Below the pieces are notes generated by a model, which was given only the letters and a program-made list of their open reading frames with translations, did not search any database and was not told where the DNA came from. The translations under genes and the position numbers were made by a program. A DNA stretch of 64,000 bases, taken from Fibrobacter succinogenes. Its GTDB lineage: Bacteria > Fibrobacterota > Fibrobacteria > Fibrobacterales > Fibrobacteraceae. Location of the stretch: contig CACWPM010000003.1 in the NCBI GenBank assembly GCA_902762795.1, positions 1-64,000 on the forward strand, written 5' to 3'. Shown piece after piece: positions 18,459 to 27,519 of the stretch (position 1 is the stretch's first letter; every line of letters begins with the position of its first letter).

Positions 18459-18815
18459 GAAATAGACTGTGGTTAGTAGACAGTAGACAGTGATAGTTTG
18501 GCGGCTTTGCCGCGATTATAAAAACTTCCTACTTGTACTTTCGCTTCGCTCAAGCACCAAAAGTGTGCAAGGCTTATGCAGCGACAAAATGCTTGCATTT
18601 TGGCATTGCATAACCGAAGCCACGAACGCCAAAGGCGTTAAATGCTAGCCTCGGTCCAAAAATATACAAGCGTATATAGGACTGTATGGATCCTCCTGGC
18701 GGAGGATGACCGTGGCCGCGACGCTCGACCTATGCATTTGTCCTACCGACTACTTCCTACTATTCCCTAATCACTAACCACCAACCACTAACCACTAATC
18801 ACTAACCACTAATCA
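18459..18815. repeat. Intergenic phrase repeat with inverted arms and micro-hairpins
   Basis: 357 bp with no gene. The left arm (18465-18497) has GTAGACAGTAGACAGTGA; the right arm (18738-18830) has CTACTTCC units and many CACTAACCACTAATCA units, roughly its complement. Between them lie GCGGCTTTGCCGCG, AAATGCTTGCATTT, AACGCCAAAGGCGTT, and at 18675-18715 an inverted copy of the GTCATCCTCC/GGATCCATACAGT element. It ends within the 3' end of lnt. Confidence 0.75.
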
Positions 18816-20747
18816 CTAACCTAACCTATTTCCCAGCTTCGCAATCGCAAGCACTGCTACGAGATAAATCACAAAGAACCATAGCAATATTTTTTCGAAA
18901 TTTTCTCCCACGGCTGTATAGAATGTGCTCCTTGTCTTGAGGGGCATTTTTCTTTGGATGACGCGGGTTTCAAAAATGTCTGTGTTCTGGTCATAGTGAC
19001 CGTACTGGTCGATGAACGCTGAAACGCCGCTGTTCGCAAGGCGTGCGACCGGGTAACCGTAAGAGACGGCGAGATGGCGCACGATGTTCAAGTGTTGGAA
19101 GGGGGCTGTGCTCCGTCCGAACCATCCGTCGTTCGTGATGTTCACCATGAGGCGTGATCCTTTGTGGATGGCTTCTCGGACTAGGTCTCCGAAAATGGCA
19201 TCGTAACAGATATAGGGCGTCCACTTGTAAGGTCCGTAAACAGGAGTTTCTTTTCCGGGGACGAAGTCTCCTTCGCCGAGGTCCACGTAATTGAGGATGG
19301 GGAACACATCGTCGAACGGAATGCGCTCGCTGAAAGGAACGAGGTGCTTCTTGATGTAGCGTTTCGGGAATCTCGGGTCACCGGGCGTAAAAAGGAACGA
19401 GGCGTTGTAGATTTCGAAGCGTCGCGGGTTGTTGAGATCCCTGGAAACTTGTTTGTAGTCCAGAGCGCCGGTGAGAATGCTCGTGTTTCTCTCGTTGGCC
19501 ATCTGGTGCAGTTGTTTGATGACGTTGTGTTGCCTGCGGATATAATCGGGAATGGCCGTCTCTGCGAGGAGAATTAAGTTTGTTCCCAGTTGGGTGCTGT
19601 CCATGGCCATGTCGAATGTTTTGATGACGATGGAATCGAAGCGTTCCTTGCTCCACTTGGCGCCTTGAGCAATGCTTGGCTGGACCATCGCAATCGATGG
19701 ATTTTCTTGGGAATCCGCATTGTAGAACGGGGCTGCTTCTGGTGATGAAAGCGTGCAACTCCCGTGAATTAGGAGCGCAAGGAAAATGACGAACGGAACG
19801 GCGAACAAAGCGAAGCGCTTGCGATTTTTTTGCAAGAACGCGTAGGCGACGATTTGGTTCGATGCTACAATCAGGATTGTATAGCCGAATACACCGAGAA
19901 TGGAAAGCGCCTGGATGAGTTCAAGATGATTGCCGAATGTGTAACCGAGATGGTTCCATGGAAATGCGAAATCCCCGTGGGTGCGGAACATCTCGATAGA
20001 CGCAAAGTAGATTGGAAAAAGGATTAGCAGGTAAGCTCTGCCTTTGAACTTTAAATTTTTGGCGGTGGAGTAGGCGAATGCGGCGAGTACGTTGAACAGG
20101 CTGAGGTAAGCGATAAGGAGGATGAGCCCAAGGAAGATGAGTCCCGAAGGAGCCGTTTCCACGTTCATCACGTTGCGGATCCAGTAGTAGTTGATGGAGT
20201 TATAGACCATGCTTGCCCAGAACGTCGCAAAGATGGCTGTTTCACGATTGTATTTGTTCAAGACAATGAACCATGGCACAAGTAGCACGAGTATGGCGGG
20301 GCCGAGCGGGAGTGGCGGGAATGCGAACGCGACAAATCCCCAGGCGCATGTGGCAAGTGCAAGCGCAACGCGCGAATCCTTTTGCTTGAATAGCTTTACG
20401 TTCCATCGGGCGAATAACGAAAACCAGTAGAGCGCCATCGGAATGAACGTCGCGACAATCTGGAAAAGCCCGGCGTGGCTGCGCGTAAGGTAATCCAAGG
20501 CGAGGAATGCAAAAATGATAATTCCGTAGGTATTCATGAATCGCGAAAACGGGCGGCGAGCATTCTTTATGAATAAGAACGGAATTGCCACGGCAATGGG
20601 CAATAGCTGCGGAAGTTGTGTGTAAAGCCCGGGCGTATCCGGACGTAACAGGAATAGGACAAATTCAACGGCAACAAGAACCGCGACGTAAATCTTGTAC
20701 GCCCGCGGAAGAAATTTAAGTTTGTTTAAAAATTGGTCAATAGTCAT
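18816..20747 (-). CDS. lnt: Apolipoprotein N-acyltransferase
   Basis: 643 residues. The first about 340 are polytopic membrane segments; the rest is a carbon-nitrogen hydrolase domain with the catalytic triad visible as Glu in LAETAIPDY, Lys in KKHLVPFSE and Cys in YICYDAIFGD. A last membrane helix ends the protein. It adds the third acyl chain to periplasmic lipoproteins, matching the many lipoproteins in this window. It is about 120 residues longer than typical Lnt, mainly through additional N-terminal membrane segments. No Shine-Dalgarno is obvious. Confidence 0.92.
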   Translation of the reverse strand: MTIDQFLNKLKFLPRAYKIYVAVLVAVEFVLFLLRPDTPGLYTQLPQLLPIAVAIPFLFIKNARRPFSRFMNTYGIIIFAFLALDYLTRSHAGLFQIVATFIPMALYWFSLFARWNVKLFKQKDSRVALALATCAWGFVAFAFPPLPLGPAILVLLVPWFIVLNKYNRETAIFATFWASMVYNSINYYWIRNVMNVETAPSGLIFLGLILLIAYLSLFNVLAAFAYSTAKNLKFKGRAYLLILFPIYFASIEMFRTHGDFAFPWNHLGYTFGNHLELIQALSILGVFGYTILIVASNQIVAYAFLQKNRKRFALFAVPFVIFLALLIHGSCTLSSPEAAPFYNADSQENPSIAMVQPSIAQGAKWSKERFDSIVIKTFDMAMDSTQLGTNLILLAETAIPDYIRRQHNVIKQLHQMANERNTSILTGALDYKQVSRDLNNPRRFEIYNASFLFTPGDPRFPKRYIKKHLVPFSERIPFDDVFPILNYVDLGEGDFVPGKETPVYGPYKWTPYICYDAIFGDLVREAIHKGSRLMVNITNDGWFGRSTAPFQHLNIVRHLAVSYGYPVARLANSGVSAFIDQYGHYDQNTDIFETRVIQRKMPLKTRSTFYTAVGENFEKILLWFFVIYLVAVLAIAKLGNRLG

Positions 20748-20754
20748 TTTTAGC

Positions 20755-20914
20755 TATGGGGTCGGCGCGTTGCGCCTTTGAGGTCGCTTTGCTTTGAGGT
20801 TGTCAGGCATGGGGTTGTGAGGTTGAGTGTTTTTAGAAATCGCTCGTAGCCCAAAGCGAGTGAAACGAGCGAGCCCATAGCGCAGAGAGCGTAGCTCGAC
20901 CTCATACCCGAATC
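20755..20914. repeat. Phrase repeat with inverted arms
   Basis: Left arm units GAGGTCGC, GAGGTTGT, GGGGTTGTGAGGTTGAG (20780-20830); right arm CGACCTCATACCCGAATCTC (20898-20917). Between them is the palindromic text GCTCGTAG...AGCGAG...CGAGCG. No gene. Confidence 0.7.
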
Positions 20915-21601
20915 TCACAGTCCGCTTTTGTCTTTGGGGTTGAACACTAGTACGAATTCACCTTTGGGCGGGTGCGCCTTGAAGTGCGTAGAAATTTCTG
21001 TAGGCGTCCCGATGAGGTGTTCCTCGAACTTCTTGGTGAGTTCCCGCATGAGCGCAATCTTGATGTCGCCGAAGACAAGCTTGATTTCTTCGACGAACTT
21101 GTCGATGTTGTGCGGGCTCGCGTAGAAAATCTGCGTCGCTTCTTCGTCTTTTAGCTTTTCCAGGAGATGGATGCGCTGGGCGCTCTTCTTGGGCGAAAAG
21201 TACTGGAACGTAAAGTGGTCGGTCGGCATGCCGCACGAGACGAGCGCCGTTATCATCGCGCACGGGCCCGGAATGGCGCGCACGTCAATCCCTTCGCGGA
21301 CACATTCGCGCACGAGGTTGAAGGCCGGATCGGCAACGCCGGGAGTTCCCGCATCGCTTACGAGCGCGATATCACCCGTGTTCTTAAGAAAATCGACGTA
21401 CTTGGGCGTGACTTTTTCTTTGTTGAAGTCGTGATAAGCTTCCATTGGCGTCGTGATGCCGTAGTTGTCGAATAGAATCCTCGAATGGCGAGTGTCTTCG
21501 GCCAAGACGAGGGGTACTTCCTTGAGAATACGCACGGCGCGGTACGTGATGTCTTCCATGTTCCCGATGGGAGTCGCTACGATGTAAAGTGTGTATGACA
21601 T
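20915..21601 (-). CDS. rsmI: 16S rRNA (cytidine 1402-2'-O)-methyltransferase
   Basis: 228 residues with every RsmI landmark: VATPIGNMEDITYRA at the start, LAEDTRHSRILFDNYGI, SDAGTPGVADPAFNLV, AIPGPCAMITALVSCGM, and ALMRELTKKFEEH near the end. It methylates the 2'-hydroxyl of C1402 in 16S rRNA using S-adenosylmethionine. Length is slightly short (E. coli about 286), missing the usual C-terminal extension. It may be separately transcribed, as phrase repeats lie on both sides. Confidence 0.94.
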   Translation of the reverse strand: MSYTLYIVATPIGNMEDITYRAVRILKEVPLVLAEDTRHSRILFDNYGITTPMEAYHDFNKEKVTPKYVDFLKNTGDIALVSDAGTPGVADPAFNLVRECVREGIDVRAIPGPCAMITALVSCGMPTDHFTFQYFSPKKSAQRIHLLEKLKDEEATQIFYASPHNIDKFVEEIKLVFGDIKIALMRELTKKFEEHLIGTPTEISTHFKAHPPKGEFVLVFNPKDKSGL

Positions 21602-21929
21602 ACTAGATTTAGACGAAAGAACAGGCGTTGCCTTATAGACTATAGACGAAAGATAGTAATTGGAACTTGGAGCTTAAGGCTAAGAGTTTCGAAATTAGAG
21701 CTTATGGCTTGGAAAAATTGATCATAACCCCAAATTATAACGAATCCTTTGCGTTGTGTGATGATATGACGAAAAAAGCTGGTGAATATAAAAATTGCTT
21801 TTTTTTCGTAATTGCCCTGATACTAAAATCGTTCGTTGATTATAATTGGGGGAGAAATGTTAATTTGAAAAAAAAACTTACTTTGAATTTGAATAAAATA
21901 TTGTTATTTTAATCTTGGGAGAAATTTAT
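21602..21929. other. Intergenic stretch with phrase repeat; no supported gene
   Basis: Up to about 21715 there are degenerate units (GACGAAAGA, CTTATAGACTATAGACG, GAACTTGGAGCTTAAGG). The remainder is AT-rich and presumably carries the promoter for the following cluster. An 81-codon frame (21667-21912) begins within the repeat phrase and is not convincing. Confidence 0.55.
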
Positions 21930-22472
21930 ATGAAAATGAAATATTTGATATTCATAGCTTTATTTATGCTTGTATGTGTCGGATGTTCCGAAAAAAAAGA
22001 AGAGGCGAAGAAAAACCAAGAACAAATGGCTATAGGAATCAATGAACGTTCTGCTGAACTTGATTGGCAGGATTCATCAAAGAAAATTGTATTGAAAGAT
22101 GTAATATTACCTTTTGTAAAAAAGCTATGTCCATCATTAAATGTTGAATGTCCTAAAAAATATGGCATAGAAGATCTTTATTGGACTGTTGAATGGAAAT
22201 GTAAAAAGAAAAATTGTGCTAGTTATATTCGAGATAATCGCTTTGTAGAAGAACGAATTTTTGTGCTGGATAGTTTGTATCGGTCTAATGTATTGGATAG
22301 TCTAGTAGGATTGATTCAATGGAGTCAGAAAAAAAATCAAGAAAGACATTGTTTTTTTCAGAAGTCAAATGGTAAACAAGAAGTATGTCCTCCAAATCCT
22401 GATTTAGATCTCGGTGTTGAAGGGGTTTTGGAAAAATTGAAAGAAAACAATGTTAAAAGAGGGGGTGTGTGA
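21930..22472 (+). CDS. Small AT-rich lipoprotein of unknown function
   Basis: 180 residues. A lipoprotein signal (MKMKYLIFIALFMLVCVGC) is followed by a charged mature region with several Cys pairs (KKYGIEDLYWTVEWKCKKKNC). GGGAGAA at 21917-21923 fixes the start at 21930. The 3' end overlaps the next gene's possible ATG, so these two are translationally coupled. Low GC compared with housekeeping genes. No family recognised. Confidence 0.7.
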   Translation: MKMKYLIFIALFMLVCVGCSEKKEEAKKNQEQMAIGINERSAELDWQDSSKKIVLKDVILPFVKKLCPSLNVECPKKYGIEDLYWTVEWKCKKKNCASYIRDNRFVEERIFVLDSLYRSNVLDSLVGLIQWSQKKNQERHCFFQKSNGKQEVCPPNPDLDLGVEGVLEKLKENNVKRGGV

Positions 22473-25101
22473 TTTGCGCCTACTGGGACTTTGTATTGTC
22501 TTGGCGTCTTCTTTGTATGCAAATATTGTTAGGTGTGTTAATCTTGATGATTATCAAGGGTGGATTGATCAAGAAGGATTGGGATATGTTCAAAATGTGT
22601 TGGTAAATGAACTTACGCCAGTTGTTGAAAATAATTGTCTTTCTGAAGCTGGAATGGGTGCGAAATCAACTTGTCGTGGACGATGGGTGAATACATGTTC
22701 TGGTGAATCGGGGGCAATAAATGGCTATTTGAAAATCGAAATGTCTTGTGATTTTTGTCAAGGCGCTAAGTTAAAGAATGAATTAGATATGTTTGTTGAA
22801 CAATGTAAAGCTATTTGTAGAAATACTAATAGATTTTGCATAGGAGATGAATCCGGTTGGGGTGGTGCAATTGTATTGATGCCTGGGCAAACAAATGATT
22901 GTGGATCGCCTCTCCCGAACTGTTCTGTCTCCAGTTCATCAGAAACTATAGAATCTTCTTCTTCCGAAGAATTCAGCAGCTCATCCGAAAACATAGAATC
23001 CTCCAGTTCCGAGGCACCTCCTGTCAGTTCATCGTCCGAAGAAGATGTTGAATCGTCCAGTTCCGAAAAAAAAATAGACTCTTCGTCTAGCGAAGACGAT
23101 GAAATCTTAAGTTCGTCTAGTTCTTTGAATGGTCCTTATGGGTATCTAGAAGATCTTGAACCCTGTCCCAATACCGATTATATGACGATTGATGGTATTC
23201 ATGGTGACGTGTTATTTGAATCTAATGTATTTCTTGAATCGAAAAAATTGAAGTTACCACGTTATACGTTGAAGCCCGGATTCTTTGGTGATATGATGGT
23301 TGAAATATATTGTTTTCAAGATGAAGGTAGAGATTCTCTTAAAGTGATGACAAATATCCCATATGTGTATTATACACATTCTCCTTATGCGTATTGCTCT
23401 GGTTATTTCCGGAGTGAAGATGATTATATTGTAAATATTCAAAGTTTTTATGTTTGCAAAGGGGTCGCGTACCGTGAACCCTATTCTAGAAATGTTGTTC
23501 AAGATGTTCAAGGTTGTCGTATGTTAAAAAGGAGGGAAGGACTTGGTTTTGGCATTGAAATAACGAGAGATATGGCAATAAACAATGTTGATTTTCAAAT
23601 TTCAGACACGGGACTTGAAGAATATGCGGATTTCTTTCCAAGTAATATTAGCCTACAACAACTGATAAATGATTATAAAATTGTGGAACGCTTTGATGAA
23701 TGTAAAGAACGTGTTAGGCGGAATTATGGTTATAGGTTGTCGTCGAGTTCTTATAGGCGGTCAAGCAGTTCTAGTGAAGAAGAATCGTCCTCTTCGCAGA
23801 CAGAATCTTCTAGTTCTGAAAAAGAGGATATAGCATCATCGTCATCGATTCAAATCAACTTGAGTAGCTCAAAGATAATCAAGGTTTCTTCGTCTTCTAT
23901 GGATGAGGAATCGAGCAGTTCCGCACTTGTTGAAACTTCATCCTCGTCGCGGCAAGCTGTATCCAGCAGCTCTGATTTTGTATATTCTTCAAGTGACGAC
24001 GGTGTTTTTGTTGCAGGGGGCGACCGGGAGTACACTCCGGACCAGATTTTCAAAGACGGATTGGACAATATGGAAGACGGGAAGTGCTATTCGCTGAATC
24101 CGGCTCGTGGCACGCAGCGCGGCTGGATTAACACCAATGCTCAGGACAGCTGGTGGTGGCGCAAAGTCGATTGCGAGACCGGCGATAAAGTCGACAACAA
24201 TCGGGTCGGATCGTGTCCGGGCTTCCCGTTGGATAACGTGCCGAGCAATCCAAAGAACGCCTGTTTTGCGTACAACGGCACATGCTACAAGTGCAATCCT
24301 GCCCGCGGCTCGAAATGCTCGAATTCCTGGCTTTGGCAAGGATCTTTTACATCGTCCAATGTCGGCTGGTGGTATGAGGAAGTGGATTGCTATGACCCGT
24401 TTGGGGAGGAAGATGATAATCCTGTTTGTCTCGATGGCTCTATTTTGTATAAGAAGTCCTCAAATAGTAAAGATTGGTATTTTGATGATAAGCTAGAAGA
24501 ATATCAAAAAGTTCTAACAACGTATTTATATCTTGATGCTCTTGGTCGATCTGTGAAGAACGATGATGTATTTCGTGTTAAACGAGCTGTTTATGTTAAA
24601 TCACGACTGAATAGAGATGCTAGAATTGTGTCGACTAAAGGTTCTATGTTTAACGCTTTGTTGAAAACTGTAAGCGGACATGTTAGTGCAATGACAAGTG
24701 CTGCTTTTAGTTATAGTACAGAGTGCTCTAATGAAGAATATGTCCCTTTAAATATTACGATTATATTGAGTACGCCTGAAGATGGTATCGAGGTGTATTT
24801 GGAAGGGAATGATGAAAATTTAAAAAATCATGAACAAAAACATAAGAATATATATATGGAATATGGAAATGATTCTTGGACGATTTCTACGACTATATCT
24901 CGTCGTATGACGAAGAAAAGTGTGTGCGAAAAAATAAAGAATGATTACTGGGCTTCTGTGGAATCGAGATTTAGGACAATGCTGAATTTACAGAATGCAT
25001 GGGATGATGAAGATAAGAATAATGTTAGTCATGAAAGAATTGATGTTAATCGAGAAATTGAAAGATTGAAAAAGCAATGGCAAAGTTCAAAGTGTGAATG
25101 A
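22450..25101 (+). CDS. Large secreted multi-domain protein with Ser linkers and a C-terminal HExxH motif
   Basis: Up to 883 residues. A signal peptide (LLGLCIVLASSLYA) may really start at the TTG at 22474, which has AGAGGGGG upstream; ATG 22450 overlaps the previous gene. Order: Cys-rich domain (about 20-155), Ser/Glu linker (158-225), a second domain (230-430), another Ser linker (432-520), a duplicated module (525-655) with CYSLNPARG...WWWRKVDC and CYKCNPARG...GWWYEEVDC, then a C-terminal domain with HEQKH at 794-798. The last may be a DUF922-like zinc peptidase, but only the HExxH supports this. The duplicated module is GC-richer than the rest. Exported; function otherwise unknown. Confidence 0.75.
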   Translation: MLKEGVCDLRLLGLCIVLASSLYANIVRCVNLDDYQGWIDQEGLGYVQNVLVNELTPVVENNCLSEAGMGAKSTCRGRWVNTCSGESGAINGYLKIEMSCDFCQGAKLKNELDMFVEQCKAICRNTNRFCIGDESGWGGAIVLMPGQTNDCGSPLPNCSVSSSSETIESSSSEEFSSSSENIESSSSEAPPVSSSSEEDVESSSSEKKIDSSSSEDDEILSSSSSLNGPYGYLEDLEPCPNTDYMTIDGIHGDVLFESNVFLESKKLKLPRYTLKPGFFGDMMVEIYCFQDEGRDSLKVMTNIPYVYYTHSPYAYCSGYFRSEDDYIVNIQSFYVCKGVAYREPYSRNVVQDVQGCRMLKRREGLGFGIEITRDMAINNVDFQISDTGLEEYADFFPSNISLQQLINDYKIVERFDECKERVRRNYGYRLSSSSYRRSSSSSEEESSSSQTESSSSEKEDIASSSSIQINLSSSKIIKVSSSSMDEESSSSALVETSSSSRQAVSSSSDFVYSSSDDGVFVAGGDREYTPDQIFKDGLDNMEDGKCYSLNPARGTQRGWINTNAQDSWWWRKVDCETGDKVDNNRVGSCPGFPLDNVPSNPKNACFAYNGTCYKCNPARGSKCSNSWLWQGSFTSSNVGWWYEEVDCYDPFGEEDDNPVCLDGSILYKKSSNSKDWYFDDKLEEYQKVLTTYLYLDALGRSVKNDDVFRVKRAVYVKSRLNRDARIVSTKGSMFNALLKTVSGHVSAMTSAAFSYSTECSNEEYVPLNITIILSTPEDGIEVYLEGNDENLKNHEQKHKNIYMEYGNDSWTISTTISRRMTKKSVCEKIKNDYWASVESRFRTMLNLQNAWDDEDKNNVSHERIDVNREIERLKKQWQSSKCE

Positions 25102-25108
25102 GCGAAAA

Positions 25109-25594
25109 ATGAAAAAAAGTATTATTTTTCTTTGTTCTTTTATAAGTGCGTTTGCTGCACCTGTAGAATTGTGTGCTTCTTTTGAATGCGAAAATTGCTA
25201 TTCCATTCGCGTTCAAAAAATTGAAGCTTTGGAGAAAAAGCAATGGTTGCTAAAAGATTCTGTTGCGTGTGAATGTGGTATGTGGCTTTCGCCTTCTTTT
25301 GAAATAAAGAATTTGCCGGGTGAGTACTTGTCGGGTGTGGGCGGTGGCTGTGTGACGGTTGGGAGAAAAAGAAAAATGATGAAAATGCCTCCTGTGCCTC
25401 AAATGAACATTCAACAAGGAGATATTGTTTATACGGCGTATATTGAAAAGCCAAAGGAAAAAATTTCGTCTCAATATAAACAGAAGTTGGATTTTTATTG
25501 GAAAGTTCGTTTTGTGTGCCAAGATAATCATTCTGGTGATTTGAACTTGACTCAAAAAATGGATGCTATTCTTGTTGGGGAATGTTCTAATTAG
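25109..25594 (+). CDS. Small exported cysteine-containing protein
   Basis: 161 residues with signal peptide (MKKSIIFLCSFISAFAAPV) and several Cys pairs (ASFECENCYS, ACECGMW, VRFVCQD). AT-rich like its two upstream neighbours, and it begins 7 bp after the large protein's stop, so it is the third gene of the same unit. An alternative start at 25094 would overlap that stop. Family not recognised. Confidence 0.65.
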   Translation: MKKSIIFLCSFISAFAAPVELCASFECENCYSIRVQKIEALEKKQWLLKDSVACECGMWLSPSFEIKNLPGEYLSGVGGGCVTVGRKRKMMKMPPVPQMNIQQGDIVYTAYIEKPKEKISSQYKQKLDFYWKVRFVCQDNHSGDLNLTQKMDAILVGECSN

Positions 25595-25700
25595 TGCTTG
25601 CTAAAACCAGGTTGTGTCAAGGACTTTTTACAAAAATAGTTTGTACCAACATTCGATTTGGGCGCCGGATAAACCTAATCCCTATAGCTTACAGTTAAAC

Positions 25701-26267
25701 CTAATAATCGCTTGCGCTGTTCAAATCCGTAAGTCTATTCGAGTTGAGTTCAAAGGCGAGGCGCTGCACGAGTTTGCGGTGCATTTCCTTGGAAGCCTTG
25801 TTCACGAGGTCCGTGCGCATACGACCGTATAAAATAGCGTTAATGTCTTGCTGCTCGATGAATTCCACGTGCCGAACGAGAGCTCCGTTACAGAATATTC
25901 GCGCCGAGAGCGCGTAAGTCCAGGATTCGTTGACGGGGAGGACGGGCCACAAAGGAATGAGTACGCCGATGTTCCATGTCGATGGCGGCTCGTTTTGCTG
26001 GACTGTCGCCTTGATGGTGGCTTCGCCGCGGCAGGATGCCCGCGGGAAATCTGAAGCGCTCGCGGCTTTTGTATAGGCTCGCAGCAGGTCTTGCGAGAGT
26101 TCTAGCGAGTCGCCCCCGTATAAAAGGGGGATGTTTCCGAAAAAGCTGAACGATTCTTCGGTTAGGGGAATCCCTTCGAGGTCTCCTTGCGTGAGTTTCA
26201 TGGAACATCCGGAGAGAGATGCCGCAAAAACAATGGCTGGACTCAAAAACTTGACAATGGAGCGCAT
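25701..26267 (-). CDS. Lipoprotein of unknown function
   Basis: 188 residues. The lipoprotein signal ends in AASLSGC (Cys near 20). The rest is a mixed domain with RASCRGEATIKATVQ and VPLWPVLPVNESWTYALSARIF-like strands (read LIPLWPVLPVNES), perhaps an outer-membrane assembly lipoprotein; this is inference. The only ATG is at 26267; TATATC lies 8 nt upstream and no Shine-Dalgarno is visible, suggesting a leaderless mRNA. The divergent LpxH-like gene starts 41 bp away. Confidence 0.7.
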   Translation of the reverse strand: MRSIVKFLSPAIVFAASLSGCSMKLTQGDLEGIPLTEESFSFFGNIPLLYGGDSLELSQDLLRAYTKAASASDFPRASCRGEATIKATVQQNEPPSTWNIGVLIPLWPVLPVNESWTYALSARIFCNGALVRHVEFIEQQDINAILYGRMRTDLVNKASKEMHRKLVQRLAFELNSNRLTDLNSASDY

Positions 26268-26281
26268 GTGCAAAAGATATA
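26268..26281 (-). promoter_or_regulatory. -10-like box before the lipoprotein (leaderless candidate)
   Basis: TATATC (26276-26281, minus strand) is followed by eight bases and the ATG. No clear -35 element. Confidence 0.4.
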
Positions 26282-26307
26282 AAAAAACGGAAGCGAATGA
26301 TTTTATT

Positions 26308-27039
26308 ATGATTGATGCTATGGAATTGCCTGCTTATTTTATTAGTGACGCCCATCTAGGTATCGAGCCGCCGGGAGCTGTACCCGACAGGGAACAAAAA
26401 TTGATAGAACTGCTCTCTTCGTGGAAGGGCAAGGCGAGCCATGTCGTCGTGATTGGCGACCTTTTTGAATTCTGGTACGAGTACGACTATTATATTGCCT
26501 CGGCTCATTTCAATTTGTACCGAGTTTTTGCGGAACTCGTGGAATCGGGCGTCGAGGTGCAAGTCCTGCAAGGGAATCACGACTTCGCATACGGGGATTT
26601 TTTCCCGAAGCGTCTTGGCGTGGCCGTTCACAAGTCCGTGGTTCTCGAAATTCAGGGAAAGCGTGTGTTTTTAACGCATGGCGATGGCGTTCCCAAGTCC
26701 GATCGCGGTTACCGTTTTTTGCGCAAGGTGCTCGACTTGCCGCTCAACCGTTTTCTTTTCAAGCAAATCCACCCGGACTGGGGGATGGGGCTTGCCCGTT
26801 TTGTCGGGCGCAACAGCCGTAAATACGGTGAAAACCGCGCCATCAAGATCGAAGAGTATCTGGAATGGGGGGACCGTATTCTAAAAAAAGAAAAGTGCGA
26901 TTATTGCATTCACGGTCACCATCATATTTCGGGCATTTGGAACACGCCGAACGGCGTGGTGGCCTCCCCCGGAGAGTTCATAAAAAAGCCCGCCATCCTC
27001 TGCATGGAGAATGGCGGACTAAAATTGATTTCGCTTTAG
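26308..27039 (+). CDS. UDP-2,3-diacylglucosamine diphosphatase-like metallophosphoesterase
   Basis: 243 residues (or 239 from the Met at 26320) with the calcineurin-like metal ligands in order: ISDAHLG near the start, GDLFEFW, GNHDF, LTHGDG and IHGHHH. GDLFEFW followed by GNHD and the overall length fit LpxH, which removes UMP from UDP-2,3-diacylglucosamine during lipid A synthesis at the inner membrane. E. coli LpxH has GNRD rather than GNHD, so a related sugar-nucleotide hydrolase is possible. The start at 26308 is uncertain, since the Shine-Dalgarno is poor. Confidence 0.82.
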   Translation: MIDAMELPAYFISDAHLGIEPPGAVPDREQKLIELLSSWKGKASHVVVIGDLFEFWYEYDYYIASAHFNLYRVFAELVESGVEVQVLQGNHDFAYGDFFPKRLGVAVHKSVVLEIQGKRVFLTHGDGVPKSDRGYRFLRKVLDLPLNRFLFKQIHPDWGMGLARFVGRNSRKYGENRAIKIEEYLEWGDRILKKEKCDYCIHGHHHISGIWNTPNGVVASPGEFIKKPAILCMENGGLKLISL

Positions 27040-27059
27040 TTGGAGACTAGCGGTAAAAG

Positions 27060-27491
27060 TTATTCGTCAATATTGCTTGCTCGATCTTCTGATGATTTGA
27101 CCATCTTCTTCTTGGAGTTTTCACCCCAGAGCTTTGCGATAACGTCGATGCTTGCAAACTGCTGCCAATATTCTTCTACCCAGCACCAGTGGTGGACTTC
27201 GCCCTTTTCATCGGTAATTGTCCAATTTTTCTCTACCGAGAAGGTCATTTTCTTTACCTCCGGTATATAATAAGGATCGGACGATTTTTCCGGTTCAAAG
27301 GTGATTGTCCATGACCTGTCGGCCGTTCGCTTGTAAATTGCGATATTGAACGCCAGGAGTAGGGCTAGACTGATGAGACTCCACTTGAAGTTTTTCTTCG
27401 ACAGCAGGTATATTAATAACAGGATTAATAATATACTGACTGCTGCGAAGTTATAATGGGTCGGATAAAATACTTTGAATACTTCAATCAT
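27060..27491 (-). CDS. Small two-helix membrane protein
   Basis: 143 residues. Two hydrophobic helices near 15-30 and 38-55 (FAAVSILLILLLIYLLS, LISLALLLAFNIAIY), then a soluble C-terminal part with Trp-rich text (WTITDEKGEVHHWCWVEEYW). No family recognised. Its stop faces the stop of the LpxH-like gene 20 bp away. Confidence 0.6.
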   Translation of the reverse strand: MIEVFKVFYPTHYNFAAVSILLILLLIYLLSKKNFKWSLISLALLLAFNIAIYKRTADRSWTITFEPEKSSDPYYIPEVKKMTFSVEKNWTITDEKGEVHHWCWVEEYWQQFASIDVIAKLWGENSKKKMVKSSEDRASNIDE

Positions 27492-27519
27492 TTTATCTTA
27501 CCTCTAGAACTAAAGAAGA

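Noticed and set aside
21667-21912. 81-codon open frame
   Set aside because: Its beginning lies within a degenerate phrase repeat, it has no Shine-Dalgarno and no recognisable domain.
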